Positions 49,674-57,970 of a stretch of DNA of 64,000 nt are shown here, in pieces. A program made the position numbers and the translations under genes. Within the stretch, counting starts at the first letter, position 1. Each line of letters starts with the position of its first letter. The stretch is from NCBI RefSeq assembly GCF_001905665.1, contig NZ_LIVX01000001.1, positions 124,001-188,000 on the forward strand, in the 5' to 3' direction. Under the pieces are notes generated by a model. That model had not been told where the DNA came from. It ran no database searches and worked only from the letters and a program-made list of their open reading frames with translations. This DNA comes from Streptomyces sp. CB02261 (GTDB lineage: Bacteria; Actinomycetota; Actinomycetes; Streptomycetales; Streptomycetaceae).

Positions 49674-50681
49674 TCACGGCCCCGGTCGCTGCGGCACCGC
49701 CGGGGAGGAGGCCGCCCGGGCGAGCCGGCGCGGGGCCCCGGTGCCGTCGGCGGGCACCGTCCAGACCTCTCCCCCGTATCCGTAGGCGAGGTTCCCGCCG
49801 TCCGTCCACAGCGCCTGGTCGTCGATGCCGCGCCGCTCGGCGGTCGGGTGTTCGCGCCCGCTGCCCAGGTCGTACACGTACAGCCGCCACGGTTCGCGGG
49901 GGCCGTCGGAGACGCGCTTCTTGAACGCGATCCGGGTGCCGTCCGGGGAGAGCGACGGGCACTCGACGTTCTCCCGCAGGGTCCTGGCCGACCAGTTCCC
50001 GAGGTCGCCCTCGACGAGATGGGTGCGGCCGGCCGTCGAGACGGTGGCGTAGAAGCGGTTGTCGTCCGCGGCGAAGCTGACGCCCCAGTAGTTGACGTCG
50101 GGGGCGTGGTGGCGGCGGCCGCCGAGGGTGAGGGGGATCTGCTCCATGTTCTTCACGAGGTAGCCGGTGCGCAGGTCGAGGATCGAGGTGCGGGTCGAGA
50201 AGGACGAGCGCGCGTAGGAGTCACCGGTCGCGAACATCGTCCAGGAGAGCACGTTCCCCGAGGCCGAGACGCGGGCCCGGCTGGGAATGCCCGGCAGGCC
50301 GATGCGGCGCACCTCGCGCAGGCGCCGGTCGAGGACGAGGGCGTACGAGCGGGCCGGTACGCCCGGTCGGCGCTGGAGGCACAGGGCGGTCCCGCCGGCC
50401 GCGTGGAAGCGGTCGCAGGAGGGCCCGCCCACGACCCGGCCGCCGGGCGCGGCCGGGTCCACGCGCGCGACGCGGCCGCTGGCGGTGTCGCGGACGTAGA
50501 GCGCGGCGGCGGGGGCGTCGAGGGTGAAGCCGGGGTCGGCGGTCCCGGTGGCCGCGGCCTCCCGTCCCGAGGCCGCCCGCAGGGTGTAGGCGGTGGCCCC
50601 GCCGCCGAGCAGCAGGAGGGCGAGGACGAGGATCCACACGCGCGTGCGGACGGTCGGGCGGGCGCCGGTCGGGGCAGGCAT
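49674..50681 (-). CDS. membrane-anchored TolB-like beta-propeller protein
   Basis: 335 residues from ATG 50681. An N-terminal anchor helix (VWILVLALLLLGGGATAYTL) is followed by WD40/TolB-like blades outside the cell (AALYVRDTASGRVARVDP, CPSLSPDGTRIAFKKRV, RLYVYDLGSGREHP, LAYGYGGEVWTVPADGTG). Such propellers usually bind proteins or ligands rather than catalyse. It starts 3 bases after the stop of the MFS gene and is the last gene of the phosphoesterase-MFS-propeller operon. Confidence 0.82.
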   Translation of the reverse strand: MPAPTGARPTVRTRVWILVLALLLLGGGATAYTLRAASGREAAATGTADPGFTLDAPAAALYVRDTASGRVARVDPAAPGGRVVGGPSCDRFHAAGGTALCLQRRPGVPARSYALVLDRRLREVRRIGLPGIPSRARVSASGNVLSWTMFATGDSYARSSFSTRTSILDLRTGYLVKNMEQIPLTLGGRRHHAPDVNYWGVSFAADDNRFYATVSTAGRTHLVEGDLGNWSARTLRENVECPSLSPDGTRIAFKKRVSDGPREPWRLYVYDLGSGREHPTAERRGIDDQALWTDGGNLAYGYGGEVWTVPADGTGAPRRLARAASSPAVPQRPGP

Positions 50682-50684
50682 GGG

Positions 50685-52019
50685 TCAGTCGGTCCTCTCG
50701 ACGGGCTCGGCGGGCGTGCGGCCCTGCTCGGCGGGGGCGGGGCCCTGCTCGGCGGGGGCGGGGCCCTGTTCGGCGGGGGCGGTGGGGAGGAGACGCGCGG
50801 CGCAGCAGAGGGCCGCTGTGAGGGCGAGGAGGGCGGCGACGAGGGCGGTCTCGGGACCGCTCGCGGTCCAGACGGCGCCGAACGCGACGGCGGCCCCCAG
50901 CCGGGCGAGCGCCTGCGCGGTCTGGACGAGCGCGAGGCCGCCGGCCCGCCGCCCCTCGGTCAGGAAGGGGCCGGCCAGGGCCATCAGGACGCCGTCGGTG
51001 GCTGCGTAGAAGACTCCGAGCAGCGCGAGGACGCCCAGGAGGACGGCGGTGTCGGGCAGCGGGGTCAGGAGCAGGCCGTAGGCGAGGAGCAGGGACCCGT
51101 GCCCGTACAGGAGCGGTCGTCGCCGTCCCACCCGGTCGGCGAGGCGTCCGGCGGGGACGGCGAGCAGCAGATAGACGACGGCGGCGCCGAGCGGGAGCAG
51201 CGGGAACCAGCCGGCGTCGAACGCGAGCCGCCGCTGGAGCAGCAGGTACAGGAAGGAGTCGCCGACGGTGGCGGCGCCGAGAAGCGCGGCGCAGAGCACG
51301 ATCCGCCGGTAGGCGGGTGAGCGCGGCCCGGTGAGGAGGCCGCCACGCGCGCGTGGCGCCGGGGCCGTCGGTCTCGTCGTGCCCTCCGGCGCCTCCCGTC
51401 GCCCGGGGACGAGCAGCAGCCACAGCAGGACGCCGAACGTCCCGACGCAGAAGCTGACGGCGAAGACGGCGTCGTACGCGTCGGTCGTCGCCCACAGCAG
51501 GGCGAAGGCGGCCAGGGGTCCGAGGAGGGCGCCGGTGGTGTCCATGGCGCGGTGGGTGCCGAAGGCGCGGCCCAGGTCCTCGGGCGGGCTGTGCAGGGTG
51601 ATGAGGGCGTCGCGGGGAGCGGTCCGGACGCCCTTGCCGAGCCGGTCGGCGGCGAGGGAGGTGGCGATCCAGCCGGTCGCGCCGCCCGCGAGGAGGAGAC
51701 CGAGGCGGGAGCAGGCGGAGAGGGCGTAGCCGAGCCCACCGACCTGCTTGTGGCGGCCGCCGCGGTCGGCGGCGGCGCCGCCGAGGAGCCGTACGAGTGC
51801 GGTGGCGCCGGTGGAGAGGCCGTCGAGCAGCCCGAACTGCAGGGGGGAGAGGCCCAGTCCGAGGACCAGGTAGAGCGGCAGGACCGCGGTCACCATCTCC
51901 GAGGAGACGTCGGTGACCAGGCTGACCGCGCCCAGGGCGAGGACGGTGCCCGGGACGCGCCGCCGGACCCCCGAGGGGGTGGGCGGCGCGTCGCGGCGAC
52001 CGGTGGTCGCGAGGTACAT
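50685..52019 (-). CDS. MFS transporter with repeated C-terminal tail
   Basis: 444 residues from ATG 52019, which shares one base with the stop of the phosphoesterase gene (TGATG). It has about twelve helices and a typical start (AVSLVTDVSSEMVTAVLPLYL), with RLGKGVRTAPRDALI and GRLADRVGRRRPLL in the loops, like multidrug or metabolite exporters. The extreme C-terminus has three PAPAEQG-like units encoded by 21-base tandem repeats (50721-50783). Translational coupling links it to the secreted phosphoesterase. Substrate unknown. Confidence 0.85.
   Translation of the reverse strand: MYLATTGRRDAPPTPSGVRRRVPGTVLALGAVSLVTDVSSEMVTAVLPLYLVLGLGLSPLQFGLLDGLSTGATALVRLLGGAAADRGGRHKQVGGLGYALSACSRLGLLLAGGATGWIATSLAADRLGKGVRTAPRDALITLHSPPEDLGRAFGTHRAMDTTGALLGPLAAFALLWATTDAYDAVFAVSFCVGTFGVLLWLLLVPGRREAPEGTTRPTAPAPRARGGLLTGPRSPAYRRIVLCAALLGAATVGDSFLYLLLQRRLAFDAGWFPLLPLGAAVVYLLLAVPAGRLADRVGRRRPLLYGHGSLLLAYGLLLTPLPDTAVLLGVLALLGVFYAATDGVLMALAGPFLTEGRRAGGLALVQTAQALARLGAAVAFGAVWTASGPETALVAALLALTAALCCAARLLPTAPAEQGPAPAEQGPAPAEQGRTPAEPVERTD
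50721..50783. repeat. three 21-base tandem repeats in the MFS gene
   Basis: Units 50721-50741 and 50742-50762 are identical, and 50763-50783 differs at two bases. They encode PAEQGPA-type units at the cytosolic end of the transporter. Copy number could vary between strains. Confidence 0.85.
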
Positions 52020-53359
52020 CAGTGACAGGTGTAGGTCGGGGCGGAGTCCTTGACCTGGTTGTCGACGCCGACGTACTGCCAGGTGTAGGTGGTGTCGGTG
52101 AGGTCGAGCTTCAGGACGCCGTACGAGCCGCTGATCCGCTTCTGGCTGTGGGGCTGGACGGTCTCGATGTCGTAGGGCTCGGCGCCGCCCATACCGCCGA
52201 CGATCTCGACGATGCCGTCGGCCGCGGCCTGTCCGTTGGCGTTCTGCGGGGCGAACCGCTCGTAGTGGTGGTCGTGGCCGTTGAGCACGAGGTCGGCCTT
52301 GGCGGCGTGGAGGATCTGCCAGACGGGCTTGGAGACGGGGTCGTTGCCGTGGCCGCCGGAGGAGTACAGGGGGTGGTGGAAGTAGGCGGCGACGCAGCCC
52401 CTGGTGTTCCGGGCGAGGTCGTCCTTGAGCCACTGGATCTGCGCGGCGTCGTCGAAGGAGTTGGAGTCGAGGGCGATGAAGTGCCAGTTGCCCTGGTCGT
52501 AGCTGTAGTAGGGCTTGCCCTGGGGGTAGGCGATCGCGCCGAAGTACGACTTGTAGCCGGCGAACGCGCCGGCCGGGTCGTAGGACTCGTGGTTGCCGGG
52601 GACGGGCCGGGTCTTCGCCTTGAAGGCGCCCCAGGTCTTGTCGTAGTAGGTGCGGAAGTCGGACAGCCGTGCGTCGTCGTACTGGTTGTCGCCCATCGTC
52701 AGGTAGAAGGACGGCGCGATCCGCTGGGCGAGGGCCGCGGTCTTGGGGTGGGCGCAGGAGCTGCTGGAGGCCGTGCACTGGGCGGCGATGTCGCCGGCCG
52801 CGACGACGGTGAAGGCACCGGTGGGCGGGGGCGTGGTGCCGGTGGTGCCGTAGACCTCCACCGTGAAGAGCGAGTAGCCGTACGAGGTGCCGCGCGCCGT
52901 CCCGTAGACGCGCAGGTGGCGGCCGGTTCCGGTGAGCCCGGTCCAGTCGTCGGTGCCGCCGTTGCCCGCGGTCTCGGTGGCGAGGCGGGTCCAGGTGGTG
53001 CCGTCGGCGGAGATCTCGACGCGGTAGGCCTTGGCGTAGGCGGCCTCCCAGACGAGTTTGACGCGGGAGACGGTGGCGGACGGGCCGAGGTCGACCCGGA
53101 TCCACTGCGGGTCGACGCCTTCGGCGCTGGCCCAGCGGGTGGTGGAGACGCCGTCGAAGGCCTTCTCGGGGCCGAACGTGCCGTCCTCCACGGAGGAGGA
53201 CGTGGCCGGCCGGCCCTGGGAGATCAGGACGTCGGCGGCGGCGCCCGCCCGGTCCGGGAGGGCGAGGAGGAGGCCGCCGACGAGCAGCAGGACGGCGGTG
53301 AGGACGAGGGGAAGTCGGTCGGTGGAGCGACGGGGTGGGGCGGAGGCGTTCAGGCGCAT
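52019..53359 (-). CDS. secreted metallophosphoesterase with discoidin (F5/8 type C) domain
   Basis: 446 residues from ATG 53359, with AGGGAGCCAGG upstream. A signal peptide (LVLTAVLLLVGGLLLALPDRAGA) is followed by an F5/8 type C domain (about 40-170, with SSVEDGTFGPEKAFDG and WIRVDLGPSATVSRVKLVWE) that usually binds carbohydrate or lipid. The calcineurin-like domain follows, with metal motifs AAGDIA, MGDNQYDD, PGNHES, YFHHPLYSSGG and NGHDHHYERF. It should cleave phosphomonoesters or diesters outside the cell. First gene of an operon with an MFS carrier and a propeller protein. Confidence 0.92.
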   Translation of the reverse strand: MRLNASAPPRRSTDRLPLVLTAVLLLVGGLLLALPDRAGAAADVLISQGRPATSSSVEDGTFGPEKAFDGVSTTRWASAEGVDPQWIRVDLGPSATVSRVKLVWEAAYAKAYRVEISADGTTWTRLATETAGNGGTDDWTGLTGTGRHLRVYGTARGTSYGYSLFTVEVYGTTGTTPPPTGAFTVVAAGDIAAQCTASSSSCAHPKTAALAQRIAPSFYLTMGDNQYDDARLSDFRTYYDKTWGAFKAKTRPVPGNHESYDPAGAFAGYKSYFGAIAYPQGKPYYSYDQGNWHFIALDSNSFDDAAQIQWLKDDLARNTRGCVAAYFHHPLYSSGGHGNDPVSKPVWQILHAAKADLVLNGHDHHYERFAPQNANGQAAADGIVEIVGGMGGAEPYDIETVQPHSQKRISGSYGVLKLDLTDTTYTWQYVGVDNQVKDSAPTYTCH

Positions 53360-53676
53360 ACCTGGCTCCCTGGCCTGTGGGGTGGCGAGAGCTGGACACC
53401 GGTGCGGCGCACCACGGACCGGCCGCGCGGCACGGACGGCGCCCGCGCCGCGGGTGCGGAGACGGGCGACCGACCGGGTGGCGATCCGGGCGCCACGCGG
53501 CGGGGCGGTGCTCGGCGGCCGGGTCAGAGCTCTCGCTGAGCGCGTCACGCCCTCCGGGGAGGGCGCCGCGCCAAGCCGCCGCCGTGGAGGCTATCCGATA
53601 GGAAGGTTTCCTACCAGACTCTCGACAGGGCGGGATCCAGGACGCCGGAGACCCTCCCCCGAGGGCTCGGCGGGCC
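53360..53676. other. intergenic region with ROK-type palindrome
   Basis: These 317 bases have no gene. The notable element is TAGGAAGGTTTCCTA at 53599-53613, a 6-3-6 palindrome. It differs by one base from AGGAAAGTTTCCT, the type of site I recall for the ROK-family regulator CsnR of chitosanase genes in Streptomyces. It lies about 240 bases upstream of the phosphoesterase start, so the mRNA leader would be long unless another promoter exists. Confidence 0.5.
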
Positions 53677-54033
53677 TCAGAGGCTGATGTGGTACGCCTT
53701 GCGCAGGGTCTCGTGCACGGTCCAGGTGGTGCGGTCGCCCTCGCGCAGCACACAGGCGTCGCCGGGTCCGATCTCCAGGGTGTCCCCGCCCTCGACGGCC
53801 ACGGTCGCCCGGCCGGAGACCACCACGAAGAGCTCGTTGGCCTCGGTGTCGGTCACGACGCCGGGGGTGATCTGCCAGATGCCGCGCAGCTGCTTGCCGT
53901 CGGCCGACTCCCACAGCACCTTGCCCGTCACCTCGGGCGTGCCGGAGACGATCTGGCCGGGGTCGAGCGGTTCCGCTTCGAGTTCCTCGTCGGGGATGTG
54001 CACGGCGAAGGAGGGCTGGTCATGTGTCGTCAT
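53677..54033 (-). CDS. small cupin protein
   Basis: 118 residues from ATG 54033. A single cupin barrel (about 45-110) of the DUF861-like type: RGIWQITPGVVTDTEANELFVVVSGRATV and EIGPGDACVLREGDRTTW. The first motif keeps Glu but lacks the usual HxH histidines, so metal binding is uncertain. TACAGT stands 8 bases before the ATG. Function unknown; similar proteins include ureidoglycolate-type and sugar-binding cupins. Confidence 0.83.
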   Translation of the reverse strand: MTTHDQPSFAVHIPDEELEAEPLDPGQIVSGTPEVTGKVLWESADGKQLRGIWQITPGVVTDTEANELFVVVSGRATVAVEGGDTLEIGPGDACVLREGDRTTWTVHETLRKAYHISL

Positions 54034-54307
54034 GGGCGGTGACTGTAGCGGGGGTCCGGGGCCGGCCCGAGGCCGGGACCTGCTGGACGAGACCCTTCCG
54101 CTTCCCCTCTCACCAGGCACGATGCCCGATCTGCGCGAGGACGACGAAATCCGTACCCCCCTTCCGCGCAGCGTCCGGCGGGTGGGGCGACCGGCTCGGG
54201 AGGCGCTGCCGGGCCCGCCGTGACGGATTCCGAAGGCGCCGGGTTCCCGGGTGGCGGGTGATCGCCGCCGAGGTTTGCGGGGCACGTGGCCGCGCCAGGA
54301 ATGGGAC

Positions 54308-55354
54308 ATGTCCACACAGGTGTCCGAAGAGGTACGAGAAGCGCTGCACGAGGGGCGTCCCGTCGTCGCGCTGGAATCGACGATCATCGCCCACGGTCTG
54401 CCGCGCCCCCGCAACCTCGCCGTCGCTCTGGAACTGGAAGAGCTGGTACGGGCCGGGGGCGCCGTCCCGGCCACCATCGCCGTGGTCGACGGCACGGCCA
54501 GGGTCGGCCTGGACCGGGCGGCTCTGACCCGGATCGCCGAGGACCCGGCCGTACGCAAGCTCGGCCACCGCGACCTGGCCCCGGCCCTGGCGACGGGCGC
54601 CACCGGGGCGACGACGGTCTCGGCGACGGCCCGGCTCGCGGACGCCGCCGGCATACGGGTCTTCGCGACCGGCGGCCTCGGCGGCGTGCACCGTGAGTGG
54701 ACCGACACCCAGGACGAGTCCGCCGACCTGCGGCTGCTCGCCCGGGTCGGGATCACCATCGTGTGCGCCGGGGTCAAGTCGATCCTCGACGTGCCCGCGA
54801 CGCTCCAGCGCCTGGAGACCCTGGGGGTGACGGTCGTCGGGTACGGCACGGAGCACTTCCCCGGCTTCTACCTCTCCTCCTCGGGCGAGCCGGTCGACTG
54901 GACGCTCCGGACCCCGGAGGAGGTGGCCGAGGTGATACGGGCGCAGGACCGGCTCGGCGAGCCCCGGGCGGCGCTCGTGGTCGCCAACCCCGTACCGGTG
55001 GCCGAGCAGTTGGATCCCGCGCTCCACGACCGGGTGCTCGCGGGCGGCCTGGCGGCGGCGAGGGAGAAGGGGATCACGGGGCAGGGTGTGACGCCGTTCC
55101 TGCTGGAGTATCTGACCGTGCACACGGAAGGGGCGTCCCTGGAGGCCAATCTGGCGGCGGTACGGGGCAATGTACGGCTCGCGGCGGGCATCGCGGCGGC
55201 GTACGGCCCGGGGCCGGCGCCCGGGACGGAGGCGGGTGCGGGGACGGCGCCCGGTTCGAGTAAGCCCGGTCCGACGGCGGCGCCCGGCTCGGCCGCGCCC
55301 GGTTCGACGTCCGCGCCCGCCACCGGGGCCGCGCCCGGCTCGGTCGGCCGGTGA
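54308..55354 (+). CDS. psuG: pseudouridine-5'-phosphate glycosidase
   Basis: 348 residues from ATG 54308. PsuG motifs are present: VVALESTIIAHGLPRPRN (catalytic Glu), KLGHRDLAPALATGATGATTV, IRVFATGGLGGVHRE and CAGVKSILDVPATLQRLET (Schiff-base Lys), followed by ANPVP. It breaks the C-C glycosidic bond of pseudouridine phosphate to give uracil and ribose-5-phosphate. A tail of about 50 Pro/Ala/Gly/Ser residues follows the conserved domain. It overlaps the kinase gene by 4 bases, which completes the pathway. Confidence 0.93.
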   Translation: MSTQVSEEVREALHEGRPVVALESTIIAHGLPRPRNLAVALELEELVRAGGAVPATIAVVDGTARVGLDRAALTRIAEDPAVRKLGHRDLAPALATGATGATTVSATARLADAAGIRVFATGGLGGVHREWTDTQDESADLRLLARVGITIVCAGVKSILDVPATLQRLETLGVTVVGYGTEHFPGFYLSSSGEPVDWTLRTPEEVAEVIRAQDRLGEPRAALVVANPVPVAEQLDPALHDRVLAGGLAAAREKGITGQGVTPFLLEYLTVHTEGASLEANLAAVRGNVRLAAGIAAAYGPGPAPGTEAGAGTAPGSSKPGPTAAPGSAAPGSTSAPATGAAPGSVGR

Positions 55355-56265
55355 GCCCGACGCCGGGCGCCCTGCTGGTCGTCGGGGACGTCGTCACGGA
55401 CGTCGTCGCCCGGCACCGGACCCCGCTCGCCCCCGCCACGGACACGGCGGCGACGATCCGGACCCTCCCCGGCGGCGCCGGGGCCAACGCGGCCTGCTGG
55501 GCGGCCCGTTCGGGGCGCGGGGAGGTGCGGCTCCTCGGCCGCGTGGGCACGGACGCGGCGGCCTGGCACGAGCGGGCGCTGCTCCGCGCGGGCGTACGCC
55601 CCCTGCTCGTGCCGGACCCGCACGCGGCGACGGCCACCGTGATCGCGCTGGTGGACGCCTCGGCGGAGCGCACCTTCCTCACCGACAGCGGGGCAGCCCT
55701 GCGCCTCTCCCCCGAGGACTGGTCCGCCGCCCTGCTCGACGGCGTGAGCCGGCTCCATCTGTCGGGTTATCTGTTCTTCGCCGCGCCGAGCCGCGAGACG
55801 GCCGTGCGCGCGCTGCGGGACGCACGGGACGCGGGCGTGCCGGTGAGCGTGGACCCGGCGTCGGCGGGGTTCCTCGCGGAGCTGGGGGTGGACCGGTTCC
55901 TGGCGTCGGTGGACGGCGCAGAGATCCTGCTGCCCAACGCCGACGAGGCCCGGACGCTCACCGGGCTCGGCGAACCGGAGGCGGCGGCCGCCGCGTTGAG
56001 CCGGCTGTTCCCGCTGGTCGTGGTCACCCTCGGGGCGGCGGGCGCGCTGGTCGCCGAGGACGGGGCGGTCACCACACGGGTGGCGGCGCCCCCGGTGCGG
56101 CCGGTGGACTCGACGGGCGCGGGCGACGCGTTCACCGGGGCGTTCCTGGCCGCGCGGCTCGCGGGCGCGGACCCGGCGAAGGCCGCCGAGGCGGGTTGCC
56201 GCGCGGGCGCGGAGGCGGTCACGGAGGTGGGCGGGCGCCCACCGGACCGGCCGCCGGTCGTCTGA
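55351..56265 (+). CDS. psuK: PfkB-family carbohydrate kinase, probable pseudouridine kinase
   Basis: 304 residues from GTG 55351. It has the ribokinase fold: PGGAGANAACWAARSG near the N-terminus and DSTGAGDAFTGAFLAARLAG with the catalytic Asp near the C-terminus. Coupling to psuG (GTGA) points to pseudouridine as substrate, which would supply PsuG. Other PfkB substrates cannot be excluded by sequence alone. Confidence 0.85.
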   Translation: MSPTPGALLVVGDVVTDVVARHRTPLAPATDTAATIRTLPGGAGANAACWAARSGRGEVRLLGRVGTDAAAWHERALLRAGVRPLLVPDPHAATATVIALVDASAERTFLTDSGAALRLSPEDWSAALLDGVSRLHLSGYLFFAAPSRETAVRALRDARDAGVPVSVDPASAGFLAELGVDRFLASVDGAEILLPNADEARTLTGLGEPEAAAAALSRLFPLVVVTLGAAGALVAEDGAVTTRVAAPPVRPVDSTGAGDAFTGAFLAARLAGADPAKAAEAGCRAGAEAVTEVGGRPPDRPPVV

Positions 56266-56330
56266 CACCCGGCCCCTGACGCACCGCCCGAGCGGACACC
56301 GCCGGAGGCACTCCGCTCGAAGCCGTGCCT

Positions 56331-56404
56331 CACCGCCCGAGGTCGTGCGCCGCCCCGCGCGTCACCGCCCGACGTCGTACCGCCCCGCGCGTCACCGCCC
56401 GAGG
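56331..56404. repeat. tandem 30-32-base repeats between psuK and uridine kinase-like gene
   Basis: Unit 1 (56331-56362) and unit 2 (56363-56392) both start CACCGCCCGA and end CGCCCCGCGCGT; a third, partial unit starts at 56393. They sit at the converging 3' ends of two genes, with the third unit running into the uridine kinase-like gene. They may act in transcription termination or be simple slippage products. Confidence 0.7.
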
Positions 56405-57036
56405 CCCGTCCAGGCCGGGTGGCGGGGGTCGTCGGCGCGTACGACGGCGTCGGCGGCCGTGCCGGGGTCGACCTCCGACTCGTACCGGGCGAAGGCGGGC
56501 AGGGTCCAGGCGTCCTCGGTGCGCCGGGCGAGGGCGGCGGCCGAGAGGCGCAGGTGCACGGCGAGGTCGAAGGGGAACCAGTGGCCGAGCAGGAAGGGCC
56601 CGTGGACCACGAGGATCCCGCCGGGCGGCAGCGTGGCGTACGGGCTCCGGGTCGCGCGGTCCCGCACCGGGTCCCACAGGTCGGGCAGGACGCGCCCGGA
56701 GCCGCCGGGCTCCAGCGGAGCGAAGACCTCCCGCCACAGGGCCTTGATGTCGGTCCAGCCGTCGAAGTACGCGTCGGGGTCCTGCTTCCCGTACTCGAAC
56801 CGGAGGGACGCGGGCCGCAGGAAGCCGGCGGTGCCGACGACATGGACGGCGCGGCCGCGCGCCCGCAGCGCCTCGGCGAGCAGCGCGGCGAGTTCGGCGC
56901 CGGGCGCGGCGGGCGGCCCGTCGAGGCCGACCTTGAGCCAGTCGCCACCGTCGCCGGGGGTGGCCGTGTCGAGGTGTCCGGCGAGCGCCTCCGCCAGCCG
57001 TTCCCAGGTGATCGCCTCGTATCGCGTCCCGCTCAT
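56392..57036 (-). CDS. uridine kinase-like P-loop family protein
   Basis: 214 residues from ATG 57036; an ATG at 57045 is possible. Sequence such as WLKVGLDGPPAAPGAELAALLAEALRARGR, RFEYGKQDPDAYFDGW and ILVVHGPFLLGHWFPFDLAVHLRLS resembles uridine kinase-family proteins of actinobacteria. The classic GxxxxGKS Walker A is replaced by GLDGPPAAPGAE, so ATP binding is not assured. Its place facing the pseudouridine genes suggests pyrimidine metabolism. Confidence 0.75.
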   Translation of the reverse strand: MSGTRYEAITWERLAEALAGHLDTATPGDGGDWLKVGLDGPPAAPGAELAALLAEALRARGRAVHVVGTAGFLRPASLRFEYGKQDPDAYFDGWTDIKALWREVFAPLEPGGSGRVLPDLWDPVRDRATRSPYATLPPGGILVVHGPFLLGHWFPFDLAVHLRLSAAALARRTEDAWTLPAFARYESEVDPGTAADAVVRADDPRHPAWTGLGR

Positions 57037-57151
57037 CCCCCTCATCCTGCCCGCAGACCCGCGGGTCCGCCGTCGCGGGGCCCGAACCTGCAGGCCCCGG
57101 TCCGTCGGACCACGTGCTCCCGCGTGTCCGCGCCCGGGTGGTCGTCACGGC

Positions 57152-57184
57152 TTGACCTTGTCACTGGCGTCACGGTCCGACCAT
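57152..57184 (+). promoter_or_regulatory. long-spacer promoter of the SDR-merR genes
   Basis: TTGACC (57152-57157) and GACCAT (57179-57184) are about 21 bases apart, and the ATG follows after 7 bases. Long spacers are typical of MerR-controlled promoters, and a MerR gene is the second gene of the unit. Confidence 0.45.
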
Positions 57185-57191
57185 CGGGCGC

Positions 57192-57944
57192 ATGGACACC
57201 ACCACACCCACCAGGGTCGTCGTCGTCACCGGCGCGGGCACCGGCATCGGCCGCGCCACCGCTCGGGCCTTCGCCGCGCAGGGGGCGACGGTCGTCGCCG
57301 TCGGCCGCAGGGAAGGGCCGCTGCGGGAGACCGCCGAGGGGCACCCCGGCATCCGCCCGTACGTCGCCGACATCACCGCGCGGGGCGCGGCCGAGGAGAT
57401 CGTCCGCGCCGCCCTCACCGGCCACGGCCGCCTCGACGTGCTGGTCAACAACGCGGGTATCTCCGCCGGCGGTCCGCTGGGCACCCTCGACCGCTCGGTG
57501 ATCGCCCCGCTCCTGGAGACCAACCTCGTCGCCCCGGTCCTGCTCACCCAGGCCGCCGTCCCCGCGCTCCGGGAGGCCCGGGGTGTCGTCGTGAACGTGA
57601 CGACGACCATCGGGCAGCGCGGCTGGCCGGCCAACTCCTTCTATCCGGCGACCAAGAGCGCCCTGGAGACCCTGACCCGCTGCTGGGCGGTGGAGCTCGC
57701 GCCCGCGGGCGTCCGGGTGGTGGCGGTCGCCCCCGGCGCGATCGAGACCCCGATCGGGGACCACATGGGCCTCTCCCCCGAGCAGCTGGAGGCGGTGCGG
57801 GCGTGGCAGCTCGCGCACACGCCGCTGGGCCGGATCGGCAGGCCCGAGGAGGTCGCCTGGGCGATCACCGCGCTCGCCGCGCCGGACGCCTCCTTCCTGA
57901 CCGGCACCGTGCTGCCCGTCGACGGGGGCGCGCTGGTCGCGTGA
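57192..57944 (+). CDS. short-chain dehydrogenase/reductase (SDR)
   Basis: 250 residues from ATG 57192. The classical SDR set is complete: TGAGTGIGRATA for cofactor, VLVNNAGISAGG, catalytic Tyr and Lys in SFYPATKSALE, and PGAIETPIGDH. VGRREG after strand 2 suggests NADP. It probably reduces a carbonyl compound or quinone; the substrate is unknown. Coupled to the MerR regulator gene downstream. Confidence 0.9.
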   Translation: MDTTTPTRVVVVTGAGTGIGRATARAFAAQGATVVAVGRREGPLRETAEGHPGIRPYVADITARGAAEEIVRAALTGHGRLDVLVNNAGISAGGPLGTLDRSVIAPLLETNLVAPVLLTQAAVPALREARGVVVNVTTTIGQRGWPANSFYPATKSALETLTRCWAVELAPAGVRVVAVAPGAIETPIGDHMGLSPEQLEAVRAWQLAHTPLGRIGRPEEVAWAITALAAPDASFLTGTVLPVDGGALVA

Positions 57945-57970
57945 TACCACTGCGTGAGGAGGTGGGGCCC

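Noticed and set aside
54122-54223. A 33-codon plus-strand reading frame (MPDLREDDEIRTPLPRS...) between cupin and psuG.
   Set aside because: No ribosome-binding site beyond a weak AGG and no recognised family. It could be real, but nothing distinguishes it from chance.
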